DNA of 64,000 bases, taken from NCBI RefSeq assembly GCF_900156405.1, contig NZ_FTNN01000018.1:1-64000 (forward strand), in the 5' to 3' direction. The first letter of the stretch is position 1. Each line of letters opens with the position of its first letter. The notes under the pieces are model-generated. The model was not told the origin of the DNA. It saw only the letters and a program-made list of their open reading frames with translations, and did no database searches. Positions 56,096-64,000 of the stretch are shown here, piece by piece. This stretch comes from Shewanella morhuae. GTDB taxonomy: Bacteria; Pseudomonadota; Gammaproteobacteria; Enterobacterales; Shewanellaceae. The translations under genes and the position numbers were made by a program.

Positions 56096-57052
56096 CTATT
56101 GTGCCTCGCTTGCGAGGCGAGTATTTGGGCTAAACCATTCACCTCGAGCATTGAGAATATCAGCAACACTGAGCGGTTTTTTCCCTGGTAGCTGCATGCT
56201 TAGCAGGGTTAGCACGCCATCGGCAGTGGCGATGTCGATGCCTTTCTTGCTGGCGCTGATAATCGTACCCGGAGCGGCTGTGCTAATGGTTTCGCTAACT
56301 TGAGTTTGCCACACCTTAATGGTATTGCCTTGGTGTTCAAAGTAACTCACTGGCCAAGGATTAAAGGCACGGACTTCTTGCCAGAGTTGTTTGGCAGATT
56401 TATTCCAGTCGAGCCTGGCTTCTTCTTTGCTGAGTTTTTCAGCGTAGTTGGCTAAGGCTTCATCTTGTTTTTCGGCGGTTAAAGTACCGTTAGCTAAGCC
56501 TTCGAGGGCTTGCAATAGGGCAACAGGGCCTTGTTTCGCCAGTTTTTCGTAAAGACTGGCTGAAGTGTCGCTATCTTCAATTGGTAGATAGGTTTTAAGC
56601 AGCATGTCGCCCGTGTCTAAGCCGACATCCATTTGCATGACAGTCACACCCGTTTCAGTGTCGCCCGCCCACAGTGCGCGCTGAATAGGCGCTGCACCGC
56701 GCCAGCGTGGCAAAATAGAACCGTGAACATTAATACAGCCTAAACGTGGTGTATCTAGTACGACTTTTGGCAGAATTAGACCGTAAGCAACCACTACCAT
56801 AATATCGGCATTAAGCTCGGCAAGCTGTTGTTGTGCAGGCTCTTTGCGTAATGAACCGGGTTGATAAACAGGGATGTTATTGGCTATGGCCAGTTCTTTT
56901 ACTGGACTTGCGGTTAGCTTCTTGCCGCGACCTGCAGGTCTATCGGGCTGGGTATAAACGCCAATCACATTATGGTGTGAGTCCAACAGTGCTTGTAAGT
57001 GGCGAGCTGCAAAATCTGGTGTTCCGGCAAAGATGATGTTGAGTGGTTTCAA
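56096..57052 (-). CDS. fmt: Methionyl-tRNA formyltransferase
   Basis: Formylates initiator Met-tRNA, 318 residues (E. coli 315). It has [14 protein letters not shown], the catalytic [16 protein letters not shown] and [17 protein letters not shown]. It is 8 bases after def. Confidence 0.97.
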   Translation of the reverse strand: MKPLNIIFAGTPDFAARHLQALLDSHHNVIGVYTQPDRPAGRGKKLTASPVKELAIANNIPVYQPGSLRKEPAQQQLAELNADIMVVVAYGLILPKVVLDTPRLGCINVHGSILPRWRGAAPIQRALWAGDTETGVTVMQMDVGLDTGDMLLKTYLPIEDSDTSASLYEKLAKQGPVALLQALEGLANGTLTAEKQDEALANYAEKLSKEEARLDWNKSAKQLWQEVRAFNPWPVSYFEHQGNTIKVWQTQVSETISTAAPGTIISASKKGIDIATADGVLTLLSMQLPGKKPLSVADILNARGEWFSPNTRLASEAQ

Positions 57053-57060
57053 ATCTAATC

Positions 57061-57573
57061 CTATGCTTCTTTGGCGTCCAATCGGGCCGCTTTTTCAAGT
57101 TTCTGTTTGATCCGCTGACGTTTTAGCGGTGATAGATAATCAACAAACAATTTACCTTTGAGGTGATCCATTTCGTGTTGAATACAGATAGCGAAGAGCT
57201 CATCAGCCTCAATAATAAATTCATTACCGTGCCTGTCTAAGGCTTTTACCGTAACAAATTCAGCGCGATCAACTTTGGCATAAATACCAGGAACCGATAG
57301 ACAGCCTTCTTCGTTGCAGAAGTCACCACTACTGGCGATAATCTCAGGGTTGATAAACACCTTTGGCCGCTCGACTTCATCTTGTAAGTCCATAACAATA
57401 AGCTGTTTATGGTAATCCACTTGAGTTGCAGCTAATCCAATTCCTTTTTCTTGGTACATGGTTTCGAACATATCATCGATTTGAGTCTGCAATTCAGCAT
57501 TAAACTCAGTGATAGGTGTGGCTTGTGTCCGTAATCTTTCATCGGGAAATTGTAAAACTTTTAATAGTGTCAT
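57061..57573 (-). CDS. def: Peptide deformylase
   Basis: Removes the formyl group from new proteins, 170 residues. The three family motifs are [18 protein letters not shown] (metal Cys) and [17 protein letters not shown] (HExxH). It is the first gene of the def-fmt-rsmB-trkA-trkH2 set, divergent from the LysM gene. Confidence 0.97.
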   Translation of the reverse strand: MTLLKVLQFPDERLRTQATPITEFNAELQTQIDDMFETMYQEKGIGLAATQVDYHKQLIVMDLQDEVERPKVFINPEIIASSGDFCNEEGCLSVPGIYAKVDRAEFVTVKALDRHGNEFIIEADELFAICIQHEMDHLKGKLFVDYLSPLKRQRIKQKLEKAARLDAKEA

Positions 57574-57698
57574 ACATAAACTCTTAACAAGTCTGTCAAA
57601 TACCTATCAGTTAGTTATACTCACTGATGCTAATGGGTTAATTTTAATCTTTAGTTCCTATCAATAATAGTAAAAGCTCAAACTAAGAGCCAAACAAC

Positions 57699-58829
57699 AT
57701 GGAAATGCCCATGAAACGGTTAATTTTAATCGCGTTAATGACTTTAAATTGTACGTTTGTTACCGCCGATACTCTCACGCTAAAAGCGGGATATCCTGAG
57801 TCATATGTAGTGAAAAAGGGCGACACTCTTTGGGATATTTCCACTGTGTTTCTAAATGATCCCTGGAAATGGCCACGCTTGTGGGATGTTAACCCACAGA
57901 TAGCTAATCCCCATCTCATTTACCCTGGCGATCAGCTCACTCTGGTATTTGTCGATGGTCAACCTCGATTAGTACGTAATGGTGCCTCTAGTGATAGTGC
58001 TAAGCCGCATATAAAGAAGAGTCCAGAGGGGCGGGTTATTGCTAAAAGCAATGCAATACCAGCTGTTGATCTCACTTTGATAGAGCAATATCTAGTTCAA
58101 AATCGAGTGGTTGATAATAACTGGCTTGCTGAACAACCTATGGTGCTATCAGGTGAAAGCCCATCACGTCATCACATTGTTGGTGATGTAATTTATATCG
58201 ATGGGGTTCTACCGCTGGGGCAAAAATACGGTGCTTATGAACGCGGCCGCGAGTTTTTGAATAAAGAATCGGGTGAAGTGTTAGGTCAAGAAGCCATTTT
58301 AGCTTCGACTGGACAGGTGATTGAGTCCGGCAAGGTTTCAAAGATCAAGTTATTAAGCAGTTTTCGCGAAACCAAAGCTGGCTTTAGAGTGCTACCGATG
58401 GGAAGTGATTCTTTAATGTCTGCTTACTTCACGCCAAAATCTGCAGAGTTAAAGGCTCCGGCCTTAGTCTTGGCTACAGAGTCGAATTTACGTGAAGCGG
58501 GCAAGCTGAATGTCGTTTATCTTGATAAGGGGACTGAAGATGGTATTGAGCCTGGAGTGGTGTTTTCAATTTTCCGTGATGGTGAGGTGATTGTCATCGA
58601 CCAAAATGGTATGCCGGTGCCTGTTATCGAACGTACTGCTTACGAAAACTTAATTGCTTCAACGTCTACTGATCGTGCCATTCAAATGCCGGATATCTAT
58701 CATGGTAAATTGTTAGTATTTAAGGTGTTCGATAAAGTGAGTTTAGGATTAATCGTCACGACTGAGCGCCCTGTCCGTGTTGGCGATAAATTAGTCGCAC
58801 CAGAGTCTTTAGCCTTCAGGGGGCAATAA
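57699..58829 (+). CDS. LysM-domain exported protein
   Basis: A 376-residue protein with an N-terminal signal (KRLILIALMTLNCTFVTADT) and one LysM peptidoglycan-binding domain (SYVVKKGDTLWDIS to GDQLTLVF, residues 29-85). The remainder is unrecognised, with beta-rich character, and probably periplasmic. The conserved place before dprA is common. The start could be any of three in-frame ATGs (57699, 57705, 57711); I kept the first. Confidence 0.88.
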   Translation: MEMPMKRLILIALMTLNCTFVTADTLTLKAGYPESYVVKKGDTLWDISTVFLNDPWKWPRLWDVNPQIANPHLIYPGDQLTLVFVDGQPRLVRNGASSDSAKPHIKKSPEGRVIAKSNAIPAVDLTLIEQYLVQNRVVDNNWLAEQPMVLSGESPSRHHIVGDVIYIDGVLPLGQKYGAYERGREFLNKESGEVLGQEAILASTGQVIESGKVSKIKLLSSFRETKAGFRVLPMGSDSLMSAYFTPKSAELKAPALVLATESNLREAGKLNVVYLDKGTEDGIEPGVVFSIFRDGEVIVIDQNGMPVPVIERTAYENLIASTSTDRAIQMPDIYHGKLLVFKVFDKVSLGLIVTTERPVRVGDKLVAPESLAFRGQ

Positions 58830-58840
58830 TTTCTGAATAC

Positions 58841-59929
58841 TTGGTCGATTGGTTAATTGTTGGCGCTGTATCTGGGCTGGGACCCGCTAAGATCCAACAA
58901 TTATTAACGCACATGGAAGTGGACGATCTTAGGCAAAGGTTAGAGCACGAGAAAGAAGCGCTACCTTTATCTAAGCATCTGCTCCAGAGCCTTGCTATTG
59001 ATTATCAAAAAGTAGATATCGCCCTTGAATGGCAACAGCAATCAGCTGACCATCATTTACTTTGTTTCTCCGATCCGCTCTATCCGCCACTCTTAAAGCA
59101 GCTTACTGATCCGCCTACGGTCTTGTTTTTGAAAGGGTGTATAGAAGCTCTCGCATTGCCTTCGCTTGCTATTGTTGGCAGTCGTAATGCATCGCCGGGA
59201 GGTTTACAGATTGCTTATCAACTTGCTGCAGAGATGTCATCGATGGGATTTAGTATCTGTAGCGGCATGGCGATGGGGATTGATGGCGCGGCTCATAAAG
59301 CCTGTGTTGATTATCACGGACGGACAATTGCCGTGCTGGGTACTGGCATAGAGACGATTTATCCACGTAAACATCGGCAGCTTTATCATGATATTCAGCA
59401 GCAAGGCTGTATACTTAGCGAGTTTTGGCCAGATGTTGGGCCGTTTGCGGGTAATTTTCCGAAACGAAACCGCATTATTAGCGGTCTTTCTCTTGGCACT
59501 CTCGTGGTTGAGGCTTGCCGTAAAAGTGGCTCTTTAATCACTGCGAGGCTAGCAATGGAGCAAGGGCGTGAGGTGTTTGCCGTTCCTGGCTCAATTCTCG
59601 GTGGTTACCATCAGGGTTGTCATGATTTATTACGTGATGGCGCAAAACTTGTAGAGACCGCGGCCGATATAGTGGAAGAATTAGCAAGTTTAACCGCTTT
59701 TCACCTTGAAGAATTGAGGCTGCAGCACCATATACAGCAGGATGATGTTTGTGATTTGCCATTTTCGTCGCTGTTAGCTAGTGTAGGTTATGAAACTACA
59801 ACCCTTGATACTGTAGTTGAACATAGTGGGAAAACGATAGATCTGGTGTTAGAACAAATGCTTGAACTAGAATTACAAGGTTGGGTTATCGCAATACCCG
59901 GTGGTTACGTCAGAGTAAAGAGGAGCTAG
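58841..59929 (+). CDS. dprA: DNA processing protein DprA (Smf)
   Basis: A RecA loader on single-stranded DNA in natural transformation, 362 residues from this TTG. The Rossmann core has [48 protein letters not shown] and VPGSILGG. The C-terminal winged-helix part is present. The start is unclear: AGGGGG (58818-58823) fits an ATT at 58829 (5-base spacing) that overlaps the previous stop, better than the TTG at 58841. Both are in frame. Confidence 0.9.
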   Translation: MVDWLIVGAVSGLGPAKIQQLLTHMEVDDLRQRLEHEKEALPLSKHLLQSLAIDYQKVDIALEWQQQSADHHLLCFSDPLYPPLLKQLTDPPTVLFLKGCIEALALPSLAIVGSRNASPGGLQIAYQLAAEMSSMGFSICSGMAMGIDGAAHKACVDYHGRTIAVLGTGIETIYPRKHRQLYHDIQQQGCILSEFWPDVGPFAGNFPKRNRIISGLSLGTLVVEACRKSGSLITARLAMEQGREVFAVPGSILGGYHQGCHDLLRDGAKLVETAADIVEELASLTAFHLEELRLQHHIQQDDVCDLPFSSLLASVGYETTTLDTVVEHSGKTIDLVLEQMLELELQGWVIAIPGGYVRVKRS

Positions 59930-59931
59930 CC

Positions 59932-60405
59932 ATGTTTGATATCCTCATGTATCTATTTGAAAACTATGTTCACAGTGAAGTTGAATTACTCGTTGATGAA
60001 GACGAGTTAACCAAAGAACTCACTCGCGCAGGATTTCATAAGTCCGAGATTTTAAAAGCGTTAACTTGGTTAGAGCGCTTAGCTGAATTACAAGAAGGCG
60101 ATCAGCCTTATCTTTGTAATCATGATCAGCATTCGTTTCGTATTTATACAAAAGACGAAATGGAAAAACTGGATGTTGAGTGCCGCGGTTTCTTACTGTT
60201 TTTAGAGCAAGTGACAGTGCTAAATGTTGAAACCCGTGAAATGGTGATCGATAGAGTCATGGAGTTGGATGAACCAACACTGATTTTAGAAGATTTGAAG
60301 TGGGTTATCTTGATGGTGTTATTCAATGCACCCGGTCATGAATCCGCTTACGAGCAAATGGAAGATTTAATCTTCGAGCAACCGGAAGGCAGGCTGCATT
60401 CTTAA
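59932..60405 (+). CDS. smg: Smg protein (DUF494)
   Basis: A 157-residue protein of the DUF494 family, usually next to dprA; function unknown. It has [15 protein letters not shown] at the N-terminus and [14 protein letters not shown] later. The ATG at 59932 is 2 bases after the dprA stop. Confidence 0.94.
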   Translation: MFDILMYLFENYVHSEVELLVDEDELTKELTRAGFHKSEILKALTWLERLAELQEGDQPYLCNHDQHSFRIYTKDEMEKLDVECRGFLLFLEQVTVLNVETREMVIDRVMELDEPTLILEDLKWVILMVLFNAPGHESAYEQMEDLIFEQPEGRLHS

Positions 60406-60431
60406 TCGTTGCAAGAGATGCATTATGAGAG

Positions 60432-60456
60432 AAGGGAGGCTAAGACCTCCTTTTTT
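60432..60456 (+). terminator. Terminator after smg
   Basis: AAGGGAGG (60432-60439) pairs with CCTCCTTT (60446-60453), with one G-T pair and a T-run. Confidence 0.65.
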
Positions 60457-60523
60457 GATGCCATTAATTTCTTGATGGCACAGCGCTGATATCCTAATGC
60501 GCTACGACAGGTGGTGAATGATT

Positions 60524-61087
60524 ATGTCTAAGATCGATGAACAATTATTTAGTGCCCACGAACACGCACTGGAAAAAGAATACGAGCTTTGTCCTGAATG
60601 TGGCAGTGAGTTATCGGTGAAGCACAGTAAGCATGGTGGTTTTCTCGGTTGTAATAACTATCCCAGCTGTAATTATGTGCGCCCTTTAGTACAACACGAA
60701 TCGATTGAAACTCAAGTGATAGAAGGCTCTGTGTGTCCCGCATGCGGTCATGAACTGGCAGTAAAGTCTGGACGATTTGGTATTTTTATCGGTTGTACAC
60801 AATATCCCAGCTGCACGCATATTGAAAAACAGGATCAAACGCGCGATCAGCCTGACATTCCTTGCCCTGACTGCAAACTGGGTAAACTTGAGCATAGAAC
60901 CAGCCGTTTTGGAAAGAGTTTTTATGCCTGTAGCGCTTATCCTAAGTGCAAGTTTATTGTGAATTATCCACCCGTGGCTGAAAATTGTCCGAGTTGTGGT
61001 TTTGGGATCTTAGTTGAGCGTAAAGGGGCGGCAGGTATGCGCGTAGAATGTCCGCAAAAAAGCTGTAAATACAAAAGACCACTGTAG
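60524..61087 (+). CDS. yrdD: Topoisomerase-type zinc-finger protein (YrdD family)
   Basis: A 187-residue protein made of four topA C4 zinc fingers in a row: CPECGSEL...CNNYPSC, CPACGHEL...CTQYPSC, CPDCKLGK...CSAYPKC and CPSCGFGI...CPQKSC. It lacks the topoisomerase core. Such proteins resemble E. coli YrdD. I preferred the second ATG (60524), 9 bases after AGGTGG; the first ATG (60518) is only 3 away. Confidence 0.9.
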   Translation: MSKIDEQLFSAHEHALEKEYELCPECGSELSVKHSKHGGFLGCNNYPSCNYVRPLVQHESIETQVIEGSVCPACGHELAVKSGRFGIFIGCTQYPSCTHIEKQDQTRDQPDIPCPDCKLGKLEHRTSRFGKSFYACSAYPKCKFIVNYPPVAENCPSCGFGILVERKGAAGMRVECPQKSCKYKRPL

Positions 61088-61234
61088 TTTATTGTGTGTT
61101 CTGCATCTTATTATTTGGCCGATGAAACTGGCTTGCGTATAATCTTCGGCTGACCGTTGATGGGCTGATCAGTATTCGAATTTATCCAAGAACTTGATTG
61201 TAGAAATCGACAATACTCAAAAGGTGATCCTAAG

Positions 61235-61801
61235 ATGTTGCAGCTACACCCATCCGATATAAAAGACATTATTCTTCAAGGCGGCGTTGTCGCTTATCCA
61301 ACCGAGGCGGTTTATGGCCTGGGTTGCGACCCTGATAACGACACTGCTATTCAAAAGTTATTGGCGGTAAAACAGCGCCCATGGCAAAAAGGACTGATCT
61401 TAGTCGCCAGTGATTTTCAGCAGCTGTTAGCCTACGTTGATGAAACGCAATTAACAGCTGGGCAGCTCGAATTTGCATTTTCTAAGTGGCCAGGTCCTTT
61501 TACCTTTGTGATGCCAATCAAGGTGCATGTTTCAAAATACCTCTGTGGTGAATTTGACTCTATTGCAGTGCGGGTGTCAGCTCACGCGGGGGTACAAGCC
61601 CTGTGCCGCGCGCTGAATAAACCTTTAGTGTCGACCAGTGCTAATCTTGCCGGTGAAGAACCTGCATTAACTGCCGAAGACATCCTCATCAATTTTGAAA
61701 GTAAAATTGATGCACTGGTATTAGGCGAATTAGGCGCACAACGTCAGCCATCGACCATTATTGATGCGCGTAGCGGAAAAATTTTACGAAATGGACAATG
61801 A
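61235..61801 (+). CDS. tsaC: Threonylcarbamoyl-AMP synthase TsaC
   Basis: Makes threonylcarbamoyl-AMP for t6A37 modification of tRNA, 188 residues of the YrdC/Sua5 short class. It has [29 protein letters not shown] and [14 protein letters not shown]. An AAGGTGATC site precedes the ATG. It is followed by hemF and aroE, as in E. coli-like genomes. Confidence 0.96.
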   Translation: MLQLHPSDIKDIILQGGVVAYPTEAVYGLGCDPDNDTAIQKLLAVKQRPWQKGLILVASDFQQLLAYVDETQLTAGQLEFAFSKWPGPFTFVMPIKVHVSKYLCGEFDSIAVRVSAHAGVQALCRALNKPLVSTSANLAGEEPALTAEDILINFESKIDALVLGELGAQRQPSTIIDARSGKILRNGQ

Positions 61802-62734
<933 letters not shown>

Positions 62735-62771
62735 TCGTTAATCTTAAAAAGTGGACGCCACATCTGCATTA

Positions 62772-63215
62772 TTATTGATTACGCATATGATCAGCCAGAG
62801 TTGAAATCGCCTCATAAATGGCGGCTCGATGCTCTGGCTTTTTAATGTTCTCTTCAATCGCAAACTTCATACACAACAACCATTGGTCACGCATCGCCTC
62901 ATCAACAGCGAAATGCATGTGTCGTGCTCGCAATGCTGGATGACCATGTTTTTGCTGATAGAGTTGCGGCCCGCCAAGCCATCCACTTAAAAATTCAAAC
63001 AGCTTTTGTTCTGATTCCGCAATTGGCGCTCTATGAATAGCAAACAAGGTTGTTGTTTCTTCCGAACTTGCCATCTTCTGATAAAAGCATTGAGCAATAG
63101 CGCGGAGTACCTTTTCGCCACCAATTAAGTCATAGGCATTAGATTGATTCGGATCGCGATCATCCTCTGCTGGAGTTTGAGTGTGTTTACTAAAAATCTT
63201 CTTAAGCCAGTTCAT
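62772..63215 (-). CDS. Group II truncated haemoglobin
   Basis: A 147-residue protein with the 2/2 globin pattern of group II (trHbO). It has FEFLSGWLGGPQLYQQKHGHPALRARHMHFAVDEAMRDQWLLCM, given here only in part: GGPQLY, HGHPALR, RHMHF (proximal His) and RDQWLLCM. Such proteins bind O2 or NO. An N-terminal polar extension of about 30 residues is unlike short trHbs. It is convergent with hemF. Confidence 0.9.
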   Translation of the reverse strand: MNWLKKIFSKHTQTPAEDDRDPNQSNAYDLIGGEKVLRAIAQCFYQKMASSEETTTLFAIHRAPIAESEQKLFEFLSGWLGGPQLYQQKHGHPALRARHMHFAVDEAMRDQWLLCMKFAIEENIKKPEHRAAIYEAISTLADHMRNQ

Positions 63216-63368
63216 TGGAATAGTCGTTCACTAAAGTAGAGTTCATTGAGCCGATGGCGCATTATAGCGTGAAACATAGCGTGAAATTCAGTTGAGTATA
63301 ATTCGGCTTGCGTGGACCTAAAAGCGCGGTAGACTGCAAAGCCATCAAACTGAAAGTTTAATATCGCT

Positions 63369-64000
63369 ATGACAGACAGATACGCAGTGTTCGGCAACCC
63401 TATTCGCCACAGTAAATCACCGTTCATCCATGGTCAGTTTGCTGCGTTCACCCAAGAGTCATTGGCTTACGAAGCCATTCTTGCGCCAATTGATAGTTTT
63501 GAAGCCTCGTTGACTACGTTTTTCAACGCGGGTGGCAAAGGTGCCAATGTGACGGTGCCTTTTAAGGAACAAGCTTTTGCACTGTGTGACAGTATCAGTC
63601 CAGAGGCCAAACTCGCCGGCGCGGTGAATACCTTAACTTTATTGCCTGATGGCACTATTCGCGGTGATAACACTGATGGCTTAGGGCTGGTGGCCGATCT
63701 CATCGCGAACTTAGGCAGTTTGCACGATAAAAAAGTATTACTTATCGGTGCAGGCGGCGCCGCACGTGGTTGTATTTTGCCGCTATTAAATGCAGGTATT
63801 GCACAGCTTACCATCAGCAATCGCACTCACACTAAGGCACAAGGTTTAGTTGATATTTTTATCGCGGTTAATGATGGCGCCTACGCGAGTAAAGTCAGCG
63901 TGATTCAAATGAGTGAGCTTACAGGTGAGTTCGATATCATCATTAATTCTACTTCGGCTAGCCTTGCCGGTGAATTACCTCCCGTACCTGCGCGCATCAT
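63369..64000 (+). CDS. aroE: Shikimate dehydrogenase, partial (runs off right edge)
   Basis: NADP-dependent reduction of 3-dehydroshikimate. About 210 residues are in the window: [41 protein letters not shown] and the NADP motif [10 protein letters not shown]. The C-terminal part lies outside. It is divergent from the haemoglobin gene. Confidence 0.96.
   Translation, partial: MTDRYAVFGNPIRHSKSPFIHGQFAAFTQESLAYEAILAPIDSFEASLTTFFNAGGKGANVTVPFKEQAFALCDSISPEAKLAGAVNTLTLLPDGTIRGDNTDGLGLVADLIANLGSLHDKKVLLIGAGGAARGCILPLLNAGIAQLTISNRTHTKAQGLVDIFIAVNDGAYASKVSVIQMSELTGEFDIIINSTSASLAGELPPVPARI

Overview
The window is the replication-origin region of a gammaproteobacterial chromosome, almost certainly Shewanella. 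Evidence for this is the linked order rsmG-mnmG-oriC-mioC-mnmE-yidC-yidD-rnpA-rpmH-dnaA-dnaN-recF-gyrB, the atpIBEFHAGDC operon and parAB beside it, an rrn operon leader at the left edge, and protein sequences close to E. coli and Vibrio homologues. The genus call is from gene order and protein character, not from a database search. I see no prophage, CRISPR array, transposase or obvious foreign island. Coding density is high and nearly all of the gene content is housekeeping.

Layout. 1-480: leader and tandem P1/P2 promoters of an rRNA operon read leftward (16S lies outside the window). 608-9000: ccoG, a small membrane-anchored unknown, menB, a DUF2061 protein, a deoR-type regulator with glmS, and a TonB-dependent siderophore receptor. 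9213-17895: glmU and the nine-gene ATP synthase operon, separated by a repeat-rich gap. 18119-22497: parB, parA, rsmG and mnmG. 22560-22935: oriC, with 13-mers, DnaA boxes and dense GATC sites. 22937-27494: mioC, mnmE, yidC, yidD, rnpA and rpmH, all read leftward. 27941-34162: dnaA, dnaN, recF and gyrB, read rightward. 34597-42626: glyS and glyQ, tag, a large TolB-propeller/amidohydrolase, a MOSC protein and tusA. 42881-46217: fadA and fadB. 46707-54791: pepQ, an IMPACT-family gene, and two trkH/hemG pairs around a HlyU-type regulator, with trkA. 54807-57573: rsmB, fmt and def. 57699-64000: a LysM protein, dprA, smg, a topA-type zinc-finger gene, tsaC, hemF, a truncated haemoglobin and the start of aroE.

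How it works together. DnaA made at 27.9 kb acts on oriC at 22.6-22.9 kb and probably on its own promoter region, which carries one perfect DnaA box and many GATC sites. ParA/ParB at 18-20 kb have matching parS-like sites 12-25 kb away, on the other side of oriC (31.7, 38.4, 39.7 and 42.8 kb). Together these form the initiation and segregation centre. Genes left of oriC mostly read leftward, away from the origin. The rrn promoters point the same way, so they are co-directional with replication.

The most useful second-look items are the parS set (one copy forms the stem of a terminator-like 32-bp palindrome, one lies in a coding region), a GATC-rich second origin-like region before dnaA, two miniature inverted-repeat elements, a 25-bp-arm perfect palindrome after atpC, the HlyU/SqrR-type dithiol regulator with a likely operator between two hemG paralogues, a type II (Asp) MenB, a PsrA-like site before fadB, and a probable non-ATG start for dprA. 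I did not find a wholly undescribed multi-gene system.
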